A stretch of DNA of 64,000 nt from a virus, in IMG/VR virus record IMGVR_UViG_3300035180_000402, positions 1 through 64,000 of that record. One strand, given 5' to 3'. A program made the translations under genes and the position numbers. How positions within the stretch are numbered: the stretch's first letter is position 1; each line of letters opens with the position of its first letter. The notes under the pieces were generated by a model. It was not told the DNA's origin and did no database searches. It worked only from the letters and a program-made list of their open reading frames with translations. Of this stretch, positions 53,282 through 61,331 are shown in pieces.

Positions 53282-55729
53282 ATGATTTTATTAAAAGATA
53301 TGAAGACTAGTCTTTTTAAAAATGCTGATGCCTATTGGAAGAGTAATAGAAAAGATCATATCCAACTTGAAAGTTATGATCTATATATAGGTGCTAGATT
53401 CAGATGTAAAGTACGAACAGGATCAACTTTAAAGTATTTATACTTTACTATAATATCTTTAGATCCTGCAGTTATAGCTTATTGGATTCAGGATGAATTT
53501 GCAATTTATCTAGCACCTGTAGATTTTGAGCAACTATTTATAAGAAGGATACTCAATAGACGTAACCTTATAGAAAAAATGTTACATCCACAAGATATTC
53601 GAATTATACCCGTCAAAGTATTAAACTCCATACAGACTAGAAAAATGCTTTGGATGATACCTAGATTAACACAGAAAGATGTTCAATCAGCGCCTTATAG
53701 CTTGAACATTATTTCTCCTAAACTGATTTACAACTTTAGTACCTACATTAGTGCAGGTAAAGAAGATATCTTCGGGTGGTTACTTAATCTAGTAACACAA
53801 GCCAATTCTGATTATCATACAGGTAAAAAACAATCAAGTCTTACTGATGATCAATATGACGAACTAAAAGAACTGTTGCTATCTATAGATCCTAAAAAAG
53901 CTAAGATTTTAGAATCAGTTGGGGCACCAGTAATAGAAGAAAAAGATGTTAGGAAAAAGGTAGAACTTGAATATAAAATGGGTTCATTACGTAAGATTAA
54001 ACCAGATGGTTCTACTACAAATAAATTTATAAAAGATACAAAAGATGATGAGTATATAGTCTCTGATAAGTTAGATGGATTAAGTCTGAGTTTAACTTAT
54101 AGAAATTCAAATTTAGTAAAAGCTACAACTAGAGGTGATGGTTATATTGGACAAGATGTAACTAGGCATATACTTCAAGTTCCTTCTGTACCTAAGAAAC
54201 TTAATTCTAAATATGCTAAAGAGAATCTAACTATACGAGCTGAAGGAATTTTAGCAAACTCTGATTTTGAGATGTTTAACAAACTCTTGGTTAAAGAAGG
54301 TAACTCGGAATTTGCTAATCCACGCAATATGATAGCTGGTGTATTTAATAGATTATCACCTAATAAAAAAGTTTTAGCTAAGTTAAATGTTGTAACTTAT
54401 GCTATAATGAGTAGAGAAAAAGACTTAGATAAAAAGCAACAACTTAAACAACTTGAAGATATGGGTTTTCATGTAGTTCCTTACAAAGTATTTAAAGCTA
54501 AAGATATTTCAGAAGAGAAGTTAACAAAGTATATTTCTGATAGAAAGCTAATGGGTGACTTTGATTTAGATGGGGCTGTAATAGAAGTAAATAATGCTAA
54601 GATCAGACAATCCCTTGGTAATGAAACTAATTCAATAAATCCTAAATATGCTAAAGCATTTAAGACTGGTGATACTGAAAAAGTTGAAGCTAAAGTACTA
54701 GAAGTTGTATGGGCTGTATCTAAACATGGATATTTAAAACCACGGATTCGTATTTTTCCTGTAAAATTAGGTGGTGTTACTGTATCATATGCTACAGCTT
54801 TTAATGCCTCTTTTGTTTATGAAAATAAATTAGGTCCTGGAGCTAAGGTATTATTAACACGTTCTGGCGATGTAATTCCACATATACTTAAAGTAATAGA
54901 TAAAGCTAAGAAACCTCAAATGCCAGATAAAGATGTAGTAGGTAATTATGAATGGAATGATACAAAAGTTGATTTAGTATTATCTGAACCACATGAGAAT
55001 GATACTGTAAAGATAAAACAAATATCCGGATTCTTTAGTCGGATAGGAGTAGATTATCTTGGACGTGGCTTAATAACACGTTTTTATGAACACGGCTTTG
55101 ACTCTATAGATAAAGTAATTCACATTACTGTAAAAGATTTATTATCTATTGATGGTATTCAAAAGAAAAGTGCAGAAAAATTATATGAAGGTATTACTAA
55201 AGCATTACAGACTGTAGACTTACCTACTCTAGCTTCTGCTACTCCATACTTTGGAGTAAACTTTGGAGAAACAAGACTAGATAAAATATACGAAGTTTAT
55301 AAAGATGAAATGTTTAGTAGATGGAAAGGTTATACAGTAAGAACTGTAGCAGAAGAAATTTCTAAAATACCTGGATTTAGTTCTAACACTGCAATTCAAT
55401 TTGCAAAAGGTATTAAACCTTTTAATTCATTTTTGAAAAGAAATTCTGATGTATTAAAAATAAACAAGAAGAAGGAACAAAAGAAATTAAGTAATGTATT
55501 TTCAAATGTATCTATTTGTTGGACTGGCATTAGACAAAGAGACTTAGAAGAACTACTTATAGCAAATGGCGGTAAAGTAGAATCATCTGTTAAAAATGGA
55601 TTGACCTATCTTGTAGCAAAAGATCCGAATAGTACTAGTGCTAAAATGCAGAAAGCTAGAGATTTGAAGATAAAGATAATATCTCCAGACCAAGCAATAA
55701 AATTGTTTAAAGATAAAGGTGTTTTATAA
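53282..55729 (+). CDS. ligA: NAD+-dependent DNA ligase
   Basis: 815 residues. Order: an added N-terminal domain of about 145 residues not normally found in bacterial LigA; an Ia-type segment (DDQYDELKELL, 189-199); the adenylation domain with Lys263 in the KxDG motif (SDKLDGLSLSL); further nucleotidyltransferase motifs (FDLDGAVIEVNN); OB fold; helix-hairpin-helix region (about 600-700); and a C-terminal BRCT domain (about 738-815). The four-Cys zinc finger between OB and HhH is missing: no Cys pairs occur there. It seals nicks using NAD+. It may serve phage replication or repair with the 3'-phosphoesterase encoded at 60204. Confidence 0.93.
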   Translation: MILLKDMKTSLFKNADAYWKSNRKDHIQLESYDLYIGARFRCKVRTGSTLKYLYFTIISLDPAVIAYWIQDEFAIYLAPVDFEQLFIRRILNRRNLIEKMLHPQDIRIIPVKVLNSIQTRKMLWMIPRLTQKDVQSAPYSLNIISPKLIYNFSTYISAGKEDIFGWLLNLVTQANSDYHTGKKQSSLTDDQYDELKELLLSIDPKKAKILESVGAPVIEEKDVRKKVELEYKMGSLRKIKPDGSTTNKFIKDTKDDEYIVSDKLDGLSLSLTYRNSNLVKATTRGDGYIGQDVTRHILQVPSVPKKLNSKYAKENLTIRAEGILANSDFEMFNKLLVKEGNSEFANPRNMIAGVFNRLSPNKKVLAKLNVVTYAIMSREKDLDKKQQLKQLEDMGFHVVPYKVFKAKDISEEKLTKYISDRKLMGDFDLDGAVIEVNNAKIRQSLGNETNSINPKYAKAFKTGDTEKVEAKVLEVVWAVSKHGYLKPRIRIFPVKLGGVTVSYATAFNASFVYENKLGPGAKVLLTRSGDVIPHILKVIDKAKKPQMPDKDVVGNYEWNDTKVDLVLSEPHENDTVKIKQISGFFSRIGVDYLGRGLITRFYEHGFDSIDKVIHITVKDLLSIDGIQKKSAEKLYEGITKALQTVDLPTLASATPYFGVNFGETRLDKIYEVYKDEMFSRWKGYTVRTVAEEISKIPGFSSNTAIQFAKGIKPFNSFLKRNSDVLKINKKKEQKKLSNVFSNVSICWTGIRQRDLEELLIANGGKVESSVKNGLTYLVAKDPNSTSAKMQKARDLKIKIISPDQAIKLFKDKGVL

Positions 55730-55741
55730 AAGGAGAATTAG

Positions 55742-55882
55742 ATGTTAAATTTTACTAAAAACTATATGTTAAAAACAAAGGTAATAGTATACATTTGCAT
55801 AGTGTTTATTTTATTCAGCTCTATAGGTTCAACTGTATTCATTGAAGAAGTAAAAGAATCTGTTTCGGTATTTAGGATATGA
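55742..55882 (+). CDS. Small single-pass membrane protein
   Basis: 46 residues, too short for usual ORF cut-offs. A strong AAAGGAG site lies eight bases before ATG 55742. A basic N-terminus is followed by one hydrophobic segment (about 14-32, VIVYICIVFILFSSIGSTV) and an acidic end. The stop overlaps the next start as ATGA at 55879, which supports that both are real. It could be a small membrane effector or lysis regulator; role unknown. Confidence 0.6.
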   Translation: MLNFTKNYMLKTKVIVYICIVFILFSSIGSTVFIEEVKESVSVFRI

Positions 55883-57042
55883 GAAAAGTATCTATAGCTG
55901 CTAGAAAAAATCCTACTCAAAATAAGAAAATATCTGCTGTTGATTATTTAAGGCAGTGGAAAAATGATCCAAATGCCTATATTAGTTTCACTGAGATAAA
56001 CAAGATAGGTATAAATCCTAAAAGTAAATATAATACCCCTTTAGGTATTTATACCTATCCATTAGCTACAGTATGGGTAGAATACGATTTAGACTATGCA
56101 TCTTCACTTAACAAATTGCCTTTTGCAGCTAATTTACCTCATATTTGGATAATAACCCCAAAGTCTAACTCAAATATCTTTATAGATGATTTATACTCTG
56201 ATTATACTTCTAAAAACTATGATAAGGATTCAGAACTTTTAAAAGATCTGTTTATAGAAGAATCTTTAAAAAACATGGAAGTAGATTTATCTTATACTAA
56301 TACTCATGATGTAGCTTTTATAGAACGCTGGAAGAAAGAGTATAAACAAAAAGTGTATGATAAATGGGCAAATATTTATGCTAAGAATATAATAACTACA
56401 AAAGTAAAAAATCCTGGTGGTTTCTTTTGGAATTTATGCAGATTAATATCTATGAATTTAGCTGTCCCTTCAGAGGATAGTACTACACCAATTTTAAGTA
56501 TAAATTCCTTTACAGATGTTGAAAGAAGAATAGCTTCTATCAAATGGAATTGGCTTTTGAGAAAATGTGGTTATTCTGGTTTTGCAGACAAACACGGACA
56601 AGGTATTATACATGAGTCAGAACCAATTCAAGCTGTATTTTTATCAACAAGTTCTTTTAAAGTAATAGGAAACTGCAATAACATTTCACCTGTGTATAAA
56701 GATAAAAGAAAATATATAAAAACTGCATCAGATCTGTTTCCTATTTTATCTAATGCTAAATATCATCCAAGCAATTTAAATCAAGATGAAGATAGAGCTT
56801 TTGATAAATTACTATTAGGTTATTTGATTGGATTCTATAATGAATCAGTTTTAAAGGAACTACCTTTTAAGGTTGTTGTAGATAAAAACGTATTGTGGAA
56901 TTCTTTTAATAAAATACAATATGAAGTTCTTTTGGACTATTGTAAAGAACATTCTTATGAAAATTTAAAGGAAAAGAAATGGTGGAGAAACACTGCAGTA
57001 ACTTATTTAGAGTTGATAAAAGAAAAGCATGATTGGAGATAA
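55879..57042 (+). CDS. Large-phage protein of unknown function
   Basis: 387 residues, translation coupled to the upstream small gene. Notable segments are KYNTPLGIYTYPLATVWVEY (about 50-69) and the GYSGFADKHGQGIIHESEP (about 237-255) with following QAVFL. These look like parts of an enzyme-like fold found in large phages, but no catalytic assignment is possible from sequence alone. The N-terminus (MRKVSIAARK) resembles those of two neighbours, which could mean a shared sorting or processing signal. Confidence 0.55.
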   Translation: MRKVSIAARKNPTQNKKISAVDYLRQWKNDPNAYISFTEINKIGINPKSKYNTPLGIYTYPLATVWVEYDLDYASSLNKLPFAANLPHIWIITPKSNSNIFIDDLYSDYTSKNYDKDSELLKDLFIEESLKNMEVDLSYTNTHDVAFIERWKKEYKQKVYDKWANIYAKNIITTKVKNPGGFFWNLCRLISMNLAVPSEDSTTPILSINSFTDVERRIASIKWNWLLRKCGYSGFADKHGQGIIHESEPIQAVFLSTSSFKVIGNCNNISPVYKDKRKYIKTASDLFPILSNAKYHPSNLNQDEDRAFDKLLLGYLIGFYNESVLKELPFKVVVDKNVLWNSFNKIQYEVLLDYCKEHSYENLKEKKWWRNTAVTYLELIKEKHDWR

Positions 57043-57043
57043 G

Positions 57044-57280
57044 ATGAGACAGAGTGTATTGAGTGCTTCAAATTTAAAACTTAATAAAGTGTCAGTTAAA
57101 GATATAGTCGTATATTTAGATAAAACTATAGATGAAAAAGATGATTTCATGAGAAGTACAAAGTCGCATATCTCCAATCCTTCTATTAAAGAAAGCTATT
57201 TAAAAGCAGAATCAGTTAAAGATTTTGCTGAATATTTAAAAATGGCTATAAAAACTAATTCTCCACATTACTTAAAATAA
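57044..57280 (+). CDS. Small helical protein of unknown function
   Basis: 78 residues from ATG 57044, chosen because GGAGAT lies just before it; an ATG at 57029 in the same frame would overlap the upstream gene. Helical and charged, with a Lys-rich core. The N-terminus MRQSVLSASNLKL is similar in style to MRKVSIAARK upstream and MKLTIAAIKL downstream. It may be a virion or assembly protein. Confidence 0.5.
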   Translation: MRQSVLSASNLKLNKVSVKDIVVYLDKTIDEKDDFMRSTKSHISNPSIKESYLKAESVKDFAEYLKMAIKTNSPHYLK

Positions 57281-57300
57281 CACTATAGTAGGAGGGGTTA

Positions 57301-57681
57301 ATGATGAATAAGCATCTACAACAACTTGTAGATATAGCTAGAGGGCTTGGAACTGAAGTTATTTTTATAGATAATATTTCTGTTTTAGGTCGGTGCGATT
57401 ATCAAAACAAGAAGATTTATGTTTCAAAAAATGAAAAACTAAGAAAGAAAATAATTATACTTGCTCATGAACTAGGACACTGGCATTCATACTTATATAA
57501 TAAAAAGAATACTAATATATCAAGAAATGATAGAGAAAAATTAGCGTATGAGTATGGTTGGAGAATACTTATAAATTTAAAACTTCATACTGTCTTTAAT
57601 ATTACGCCAGAAGATTGGTATAAAATAAATATGTATAATTTTACAAATACCGATCCAGATACAAAGGTGGCATGGACATGA
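57301..57681 (+). CDS. ImmA/IrrE-like metallopeptidase
   Basis: 126 residues, AGGAGGGG site. The zinc-binding HExxH motif lies in ILAHELGHWHSY (about residues 57-68), with the downstream acidic ligand likely in DREKLAYEYGW. A preceding strand (KKIYVSKNEKLRKK) leads into the helix in the way of ImmA/IrrE minimal metallopeptidases. In phages and mobile elements these often cut a repressor or a host protein. No repressor gene lies next to it. The end overlaps the start region of the next gene. Confidence 0.72.
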   Translation: MMNKHLQQLVDIARGLGTEVIFIDNISVLGRCDYQNKKIYVSKNEKLRKKIIILAHELGHWHSYLYNKKNTNISRNDREKLAYEYGWRILINLKLHTVFNITPEDWYKINMYNFTNTDPDTKVAWT

Positions 57682-59429
57682 AACTAACTATTGCAGCAAT
57701 TAAACTGTCAGATCTTAAAAAAGCTAATCAGAAATATGATTCAAGTAAAGATGATAAACCATCTAAAACTTGGTTAAAGATGTCAGATCAAGAGAAAGAA
57801 AACCTTGCGAATAAAGAGAAACAACGTAGATTAGAAAATGAACGTAAAATTGGTGAAAAAATAGAACCATACAAAGCAGAACGTTTGTGGGAAAAAGAAA
57901 AGAAAGGTTCTGCGAATAAGAAGTCTAAAGCACCTGATAATACTAAAAATGAAGATAATGAAAAAGCTCCTGATAATGAAAAAAATGAAGATAATGAAAA
58001 AGCTCCTGATAATGAAAAAACATCAGATAATGAAAAAGAACCAGATAATACTAAAAAGGAAGATGTAGATGTAAAAACAGAGGAACAAAAAGAACAAGAA
58101 CAAAAAGAGCCAGATAATATTTATTCAGAAGAAAAAGTTAAAAAGGACGCAGCAAAAATAACAGAAGAAGTAAAAGAAGAAATAAAGAAATTGCCTAGAG
58201 AAAAACGAAAAAAGATGGCAGAGGATATAGTAGCAAATAGATCAACCTATGTAAAAGACGGTAAAATTTTCTTAACCGATACTTATAGAAAGATAGGTGA
58301 ATCTACCTTTGCTAAATTAGCTTTGTTTTCAGCGGCTTTTATAATATTAGGTCCATTTGCTGCGGTATTAGGTAGAGAAGCACTTGAAATAACAGATGAC
58401 GTTCTTGAAGAAAGAAAAAGAAAACATCTTGAAAAGTTAGAAAGAGAAAGAGAAGAGCAAATAGAAAAACAGAGAAAGTATATAGAATCTATTACACCTA
58501 AGTCATTATCAATAGAAGATAAAGATACTTTCAGATCAGACTATGGTAATTTATCTAAAAAAGAATTGTGGTCTAAATATAAGAAAGCAGGTTTAAATAA
58601 GAATGATCTTATTGGATATTTAACATATGAAGAACAACTAGAAAAACTTAAATCTGCAAAAGCAGACAAAGATGGTATATACCATATTAAGTTATCTAAG
58701 AATATGCAATTTACTGGAAATGAAGATCAACTTAGGCAGTATATAGAAATGCTAGAATTGAAACGAGACAGTACAGGACAACCTGATACTTATTATCAAG
58801 ATGATACTAATAGTAAAAGTAAAAAGAAGAAGATTAATAGTAAAAGAAAATCTAACAATAAGAAAAAGGTCGTGTCTGCTGATGACAATAAAAATGAGCT
58901 TGCGGAAAACTCCGACATTGAAGAAGTTACAGAAGATGAAGTCAATAGCAAAAAAGAATCCAATGACCCGATTGAAGAGCTTAAAAACGTTACAGCCAAG
59001 AAAAAAGAAATAGAGGATAAAGATATAGAAGGTATTCCAGATGTTTTGAAGAAGAAATTGAAACAAGCTTTTGAAGATGCACCAGATAAGCTAGATGTTA
59101 AGTACATAGACACTGAAGATGAAGATGAATATGAAGATATTGATGATGAGAACGGAGAAAAGACAGAGGTTAGAGAACCTAAAAGTACAACTAAATACGG
59201 AGAAGAAATAGAAGATACTGAACCAATAGATGATGAAGAAGAGGAAAGTAAAGATGATAAGATTATTGAGGATAAAATCTCTGAGGTAGTAAACTTTTAT
59301 TTGAAGCGTGACCCAGTTAAACTAAAAGAATTCTTTGAGAAAAAGTATCCATCATTAGTTAATAAGAAGAAACAAGAAAAAACTGAGGCAGCAGATTATA
59401 TAAATTCTTTAGAAGAAGTAGACATTTAG
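57678..59429 (+). CDS. Highly charged, repeat-containing protein, possibly internal virion protein
   Basis: 583 residues from ATG 57678, which follows AAGGTGG; an ATG at 57672 is too close to that site. It is composed mainly of Lys, Glu and Asp. A 12-residue repeat (EDNEKAPDNEKN) lies at about 92-120, a long helical coil with basic ends at about 140-280, and a hydrophobic patch (FAKLALFSAAFIILGPF) at about 212-228. The last 130 residues are acidic. The composition suits an internal head or ejected protein, or a membrane-associated scaffold; nothing proves one of these. The next feature is a terminator for both strands. Confidence 0.55.
   Translation: MKLTIAAIKLSDLKKANQKYDSSKDDKPSKTWLKMSDQEKENLANKEKQRRLENERKIGEKIEPYKAERLWEKEKKGSANKKSKAPDNTKNEDNEKAPDNEKNEDNEKAPDNEKTSDNEKEPDNTKKEDVDVKTEEQKEQEQKEPDNIYSEEKVKKDAAKITEEVKEEIKKLPREKRKKMAEDIVANRSTYVKDGKIFLTDTYRKIGESTFAKLALFSAAFIILGPFAAVLGREALEITDDVLEERKRKHLEKLEREREEQIEKQRKYIESITPKSLSIEDKDTFRSDYGNLSKKELWSKYKKAGLNKNDLIGYLTYEEQLEKLKSAKADKDGIYHIKLSKNMQFTGNEDQLRQYIEMLELKRDSTGQPDTYYQDDTNSKSKKKKINSKRKSNNKKKVVSADDNKNELAENSDIEEVTEDEVNSKKESNDPIEELKNVTAKKKEIEDKDIEGIPDVLKKKLKQAFEDAPDKLDVKYIDTEDEDEYEDIDDENGEKTEVREPKSTTKYGEEIEDTEPIDDEEEESKDDKIIEDKISEVVNFYLKRDPVKLKEFFEKKYPSLVNKKKQEKTEAADYINSLEEVDI
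57951..58022 (+). repeat. 36-bp tandem repeat in charged protein gene
   Basis: Two units of 36 bases start at 57951 and 57987, nearly identical, encoding the 12-residue unit EDNEKAPDNEKN. Degenerate partial units follow to about 58050 (KTSDNEKEPDN). Confidence 0.88.
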
Positions 59430-59435
59430 GTTATA

Positions 59436-59475
59436 GAGAAAGCCTGTGTAAAATTTTACACAGGCTCTTTCTTTA
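59436..59475. terminator. Bidirectional terminator between converging operons
   Basis: AGCCTGTGTAAAA (59441-59453) and TTTTACACAGGCT (59454-59466) are perfect inverted repeats. On the plus strand a T-rich stretch (CTTTCTTTATC) follows, on the minus strand TTCTCTATAA. It lies between a plus-strand stop at 59429 and the minus-strand Rz1 stop at 59491. Confidence 0.9.
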
Positions 59476-59490
59476 TCTTCATCTTCATCT

Positions 59491-59826
59491 TTATTTGTTG
59501 ACAACCGGAACTTTTGATGATGATAGTTTATTTATTTCTAATAATGTATTATAGTTTTTATCTCCCCATAATAGAATCCTATTTAAGTTTTCTTGTAACA
59601 GTTCTAAATCTTTTCTACTTAAACCTCCTATTACTTCAGGATCATCTAAGCGTCTAGCTTTCACTTCTATTAATGAAGGTCTTTCTGAAACTGGCCATAC
59701 TTTATACTGACAATTAATTGGTTCCGGTACTGGTGGGCAAACTATCGGTTTTTGGCACGCCGAAAGGAATAATAACAACAGGCTCAAGAATAGAATTTTT
59801 AGTGACATTACATTTAGTACCTTCAT
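59491..59826 (-). CDS. Outer-membrane lipoprotein, Rz1-like o-spanin
   Basis: 111 residues. Signal peptide with lipobox (SLLLLFLSAC), so the mature N-terminal Cys would be lipid-modified and sent to the outer membrane. The mature part is short with Pro-rich start (PIVCPPVPEP). The start ATG at 59826 has a GGAGG site and lies inside the Rz-like gene in another frame; the overlap is 113 bases. Nested Rz1 in Rz is the standard two-component spanin layout. Spanins fuse inner and outer membranes in the final step of lysis. This implies a Gram-negative host. Confidence 0.78.
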   Translation of the reverse strand: MKVLNVMSLKILFLSLLLLFLSACQKPIVCPPVPEPINCQYKVWPVSERPSLIEVKARRLDDPEVIGGLSRKDLELLQENLNRILLWGDKNYNTLLEINKLSSSKVPVVNK

Positions 59827-60202
59827 CTGTTAATCCTCCCAATTTTATTTCGCCTTGTGGAATTGACTTTAAATACTTAATATAATTTGCATATAGATTA
59901 TTATATTTAGTTTCTAGCTTTGAGTTCTTTTCTTGTATAACTTTAGTTGTATCTATATACTTTTTAAGATCTGCGGATAACAAGTCATTAGATTTACTCA
60001 AACGATCTACCGATATTTTTTCTCTTGTTATATCTTCATTTAGACTCTGAATCTTTACATCTTTGGCTCTATTATCTGCTAATACTTTCTTGAAATAATA
60101 TCCAAATCCTATCAATATTAATACTAAAATTCCTATTATTATCTCTTTTTTATACTCCCATAAAATGGACAGAATTTTAGCTCCAGTGAATACAAAAACC
60201 AT
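59714..60202 (-). CDS. Inner-membrane Rz-like i-spanin
   Basis: 162 residues. One membrane segment near the N-terminus (about 21-37, IIIGILVLILIGFGYYF) is followed by a long coiled coil (about 45-110) rich in Lys, Glu and Leu, then a short Pro/Thr/Ser end. This is the i-spanin design (N-terminal anchor, periplasmic coil). The GGAGG site is at a normal distance. The C-terminal coding part encodes Rz1 in another frame. The pair is not next to the candidate endolysin at 51865, so the lysis genes are split over two operons. Confidence 0.78.
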   Translation of the reverse strand: MVFVFTGAKILSILWEYKKEIIIGILVLILIGFGYYFKKVLADNRAKDVKIQSLNEDITREKISVDRLSKSNDLLSADLKKYIDTTKVIQEKNSKLETKYNNLYANYIKYLKSIPQGEIKLGGLTDEGTKCNVTKNSILEPVVIIPFGVPKTDSLPTSTGTN

Positions 60203-60203
60203 T

Positions 60204-60629
60204 TTAGTTTTCCTCCTTCATTCTTGATAACAACCACTTTGTTTCATACATAAGTTCTAACATCCATATACCTTTAAATTTTTTACCTTTTAATTTAAAA
60301 ATAAGTTTTTTGTTTGTAACTTCTAGTGGTATATATACACCACTGTCATATACTTTAACAATTCCTGCACCATACTCACCTTTAGGGATAACACCTTCAA
60401 AAGAAATCCAGGACATACTATGATCTTCAGTTCTAATAGCTAACCTTTTTACTTCAGGTTTTTTGGGAATACCTTTAGGTACAGCCCAGCTAAATAAAAC
60501 CGTTCCAACTTGAAGTCTTAAATCATAATGTAATCCAGCTTTAAGTGCATTATGTTCTTGAACTACAAATTTAGGAGCAAATTTCTCATTATCCTTATCA
60601 AGTGTATCTAGTTTAAACTTCATAGTCAT
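60204..60629 (-). CDS. Stand-alone LigD-type 3'-phosphoesterase
   Basis: 141 residues. It matches the PE domain of bacterial LigD along its length: FVVQEHNALKAGLHYDLRLQ with His26, His34, Asp36 and Arg38; SWAVPKGIP; RTEDHSMSWISFEGVIPKGE with Glu68 and His70; KLKGKKFKGIWML. These positions form the metal and phosphate site. The enzyme removes 3'-phosphates and 3'-ribonucleotides so that ligase can act. No polymerase or ligase domain is fused. The LigA encoded at 53282 could supply sealing. The stop lies one base from the spanin start. Confidence 0.87.
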   Translation of the reverse strand: MTMKFKLDTLDKDNEKFAPKFVVQEHNALKAGLHYDLRLQVGTVLFSWAVPKGIPKKPEVKRLAIRTEDHSMSWISFEGVIPKGEYGAGIVKVYDSGVYIPLEVTNKKLIFKLKGKKFKGIWMLELMYETKWLLSRMKEEN

Positions 60630-60635
60630 TTCTTT

Positions 60636-60854
60636 CTATTCATATACTAAACGAGGATATTTTTCATTTACTATAGTTTTTGAATTTGTACACTTTGTGC
60701 ATACGTGTTCATAGAGAGTAATATACTTAGATGTATCTTTAATATCTTTTTGAGACTCTACCTTACCTGTAAATTCTAAGTATCCATCGCAGTTTTTCTC
60801 TTCACATTTTAAAACTTCTTTAAAGGTTTTAACTTCATACTTTTCAATTTTCAT
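60636..60854 (-). CDS. Small Cys-pair protein, probable zinc binding
   Basis: 72 residues. Cys17 and Cys22 (LKCEEKNCDGYLEF) and CTKC (EHVCTKCTNSKTI) would form a four-Cys zinc site, as in zinc ribbons. The start overlaps the upstream gene's stop, with no clear ribosome-binding site, which suggests coupled translation. Role unknown; a transcription or host-interaction factor is possible. Confidence 0.55.
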   Translation of the reverse strand: MKIEKYEVKTFKEVLKCEEKNCDGYLEFTGKVESQKDIKDTSKYITLYEHVCTKCTNSKTIVNEKYPRLVYE

Positions 60855-61299
60855 TGGATTGCCAATTAACTGAAATTGAATATTTAAGATCTAAAAATTT
60901 AAGCCAAACAGGAATTCCTTTTATTATATGTGATCTAAGCTGATCACAGCTTATTGTCTCAATATCTTCTATAGAATACTCTACTATTGATCCTGCAATT
61001 AAAACTATCTTTTTTACATGCTGTTTCTTTTTAATCTGGCTCTTTTCATATACATCTAGCATTAAAGATACGAAAGTATAATATTGTTTATTATTGCAGT
61101 TAAAACAACCTATATCTAACATGCTAAATACTTTATCTTGAATAGGATTATATTTAAAATATACTTCTCCACAAGATTCACACTTAACCATTGAAGTTAA
61201 ACCTTGTGCAACTACATACTGATAATTGTCATTTTCCAAATTTTCAGTTTTTGTTTGTCTAATTGTTAAGAGATCTTTTATCTTATTTTTTATGCTCAT
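60844..61299 (-). CDS. Zinc-ribbon protein of unknown function
   Basis: 151 residues from ATG 61299, chosen over ATG 61311 because GGAGG lies between them at a proper distance. Two Cys pairs (KCESCGEVYF and GCFNCNNKQYY) make a probable zinc ribbon in the first half. The second half is alpha/beta with a segment VKKIVLIAGSIVEYSIED. It begins about 33 bases past the ThyX stop with a candidate promoter between them, so it may lie at the head of the minus-strand spanin/phosphoesterase transcript. Confidence 0.55.
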   Translation of the reverse strand: MSIKNKIKDLLTIRQTKTENLENDNYQYVVAQGLTSMVKCESCGEVYFKYNPIQDKVFSMLDIGCFNCNNKQYYTFVSLMLDVYEKSQIKKKQHVKKIVLIAGSIVEYSIEDIETISCDQLRSHIIKGIPVWLKFLDLKYSISVNWQSNEN

Positions 61300-61319
61300 G
61301 ATTTCCTCCATTTTTTATA

Positions 61320-61331
61320 TATTATAAATTA
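61320..61331 (-). promoter_or_regulatory. Candidate promoter motif TAATTTATAATA (minus strand)
   Basis: This is identical over 12 bases to the plus-strand site at 3245, but on the opposite strand and again about 21 bases before a start codon (61299). An identical motif at the head of genes on both strands is the strongest evidence for the set. Confidence 0.4.

Noticed and set aside
57951-58050. CRISPR-like repeats in the charged gene
   Set aside because: These are direct tandem coding repeats without spacers.
58752-59113. Overlapping minus-strand ORFs of about 105 residues
   Set aside because: They are shadows of a Lys/Glu-rich plus-strand gene, giving Phe/Leu/Ser runs typical of antisense reading.
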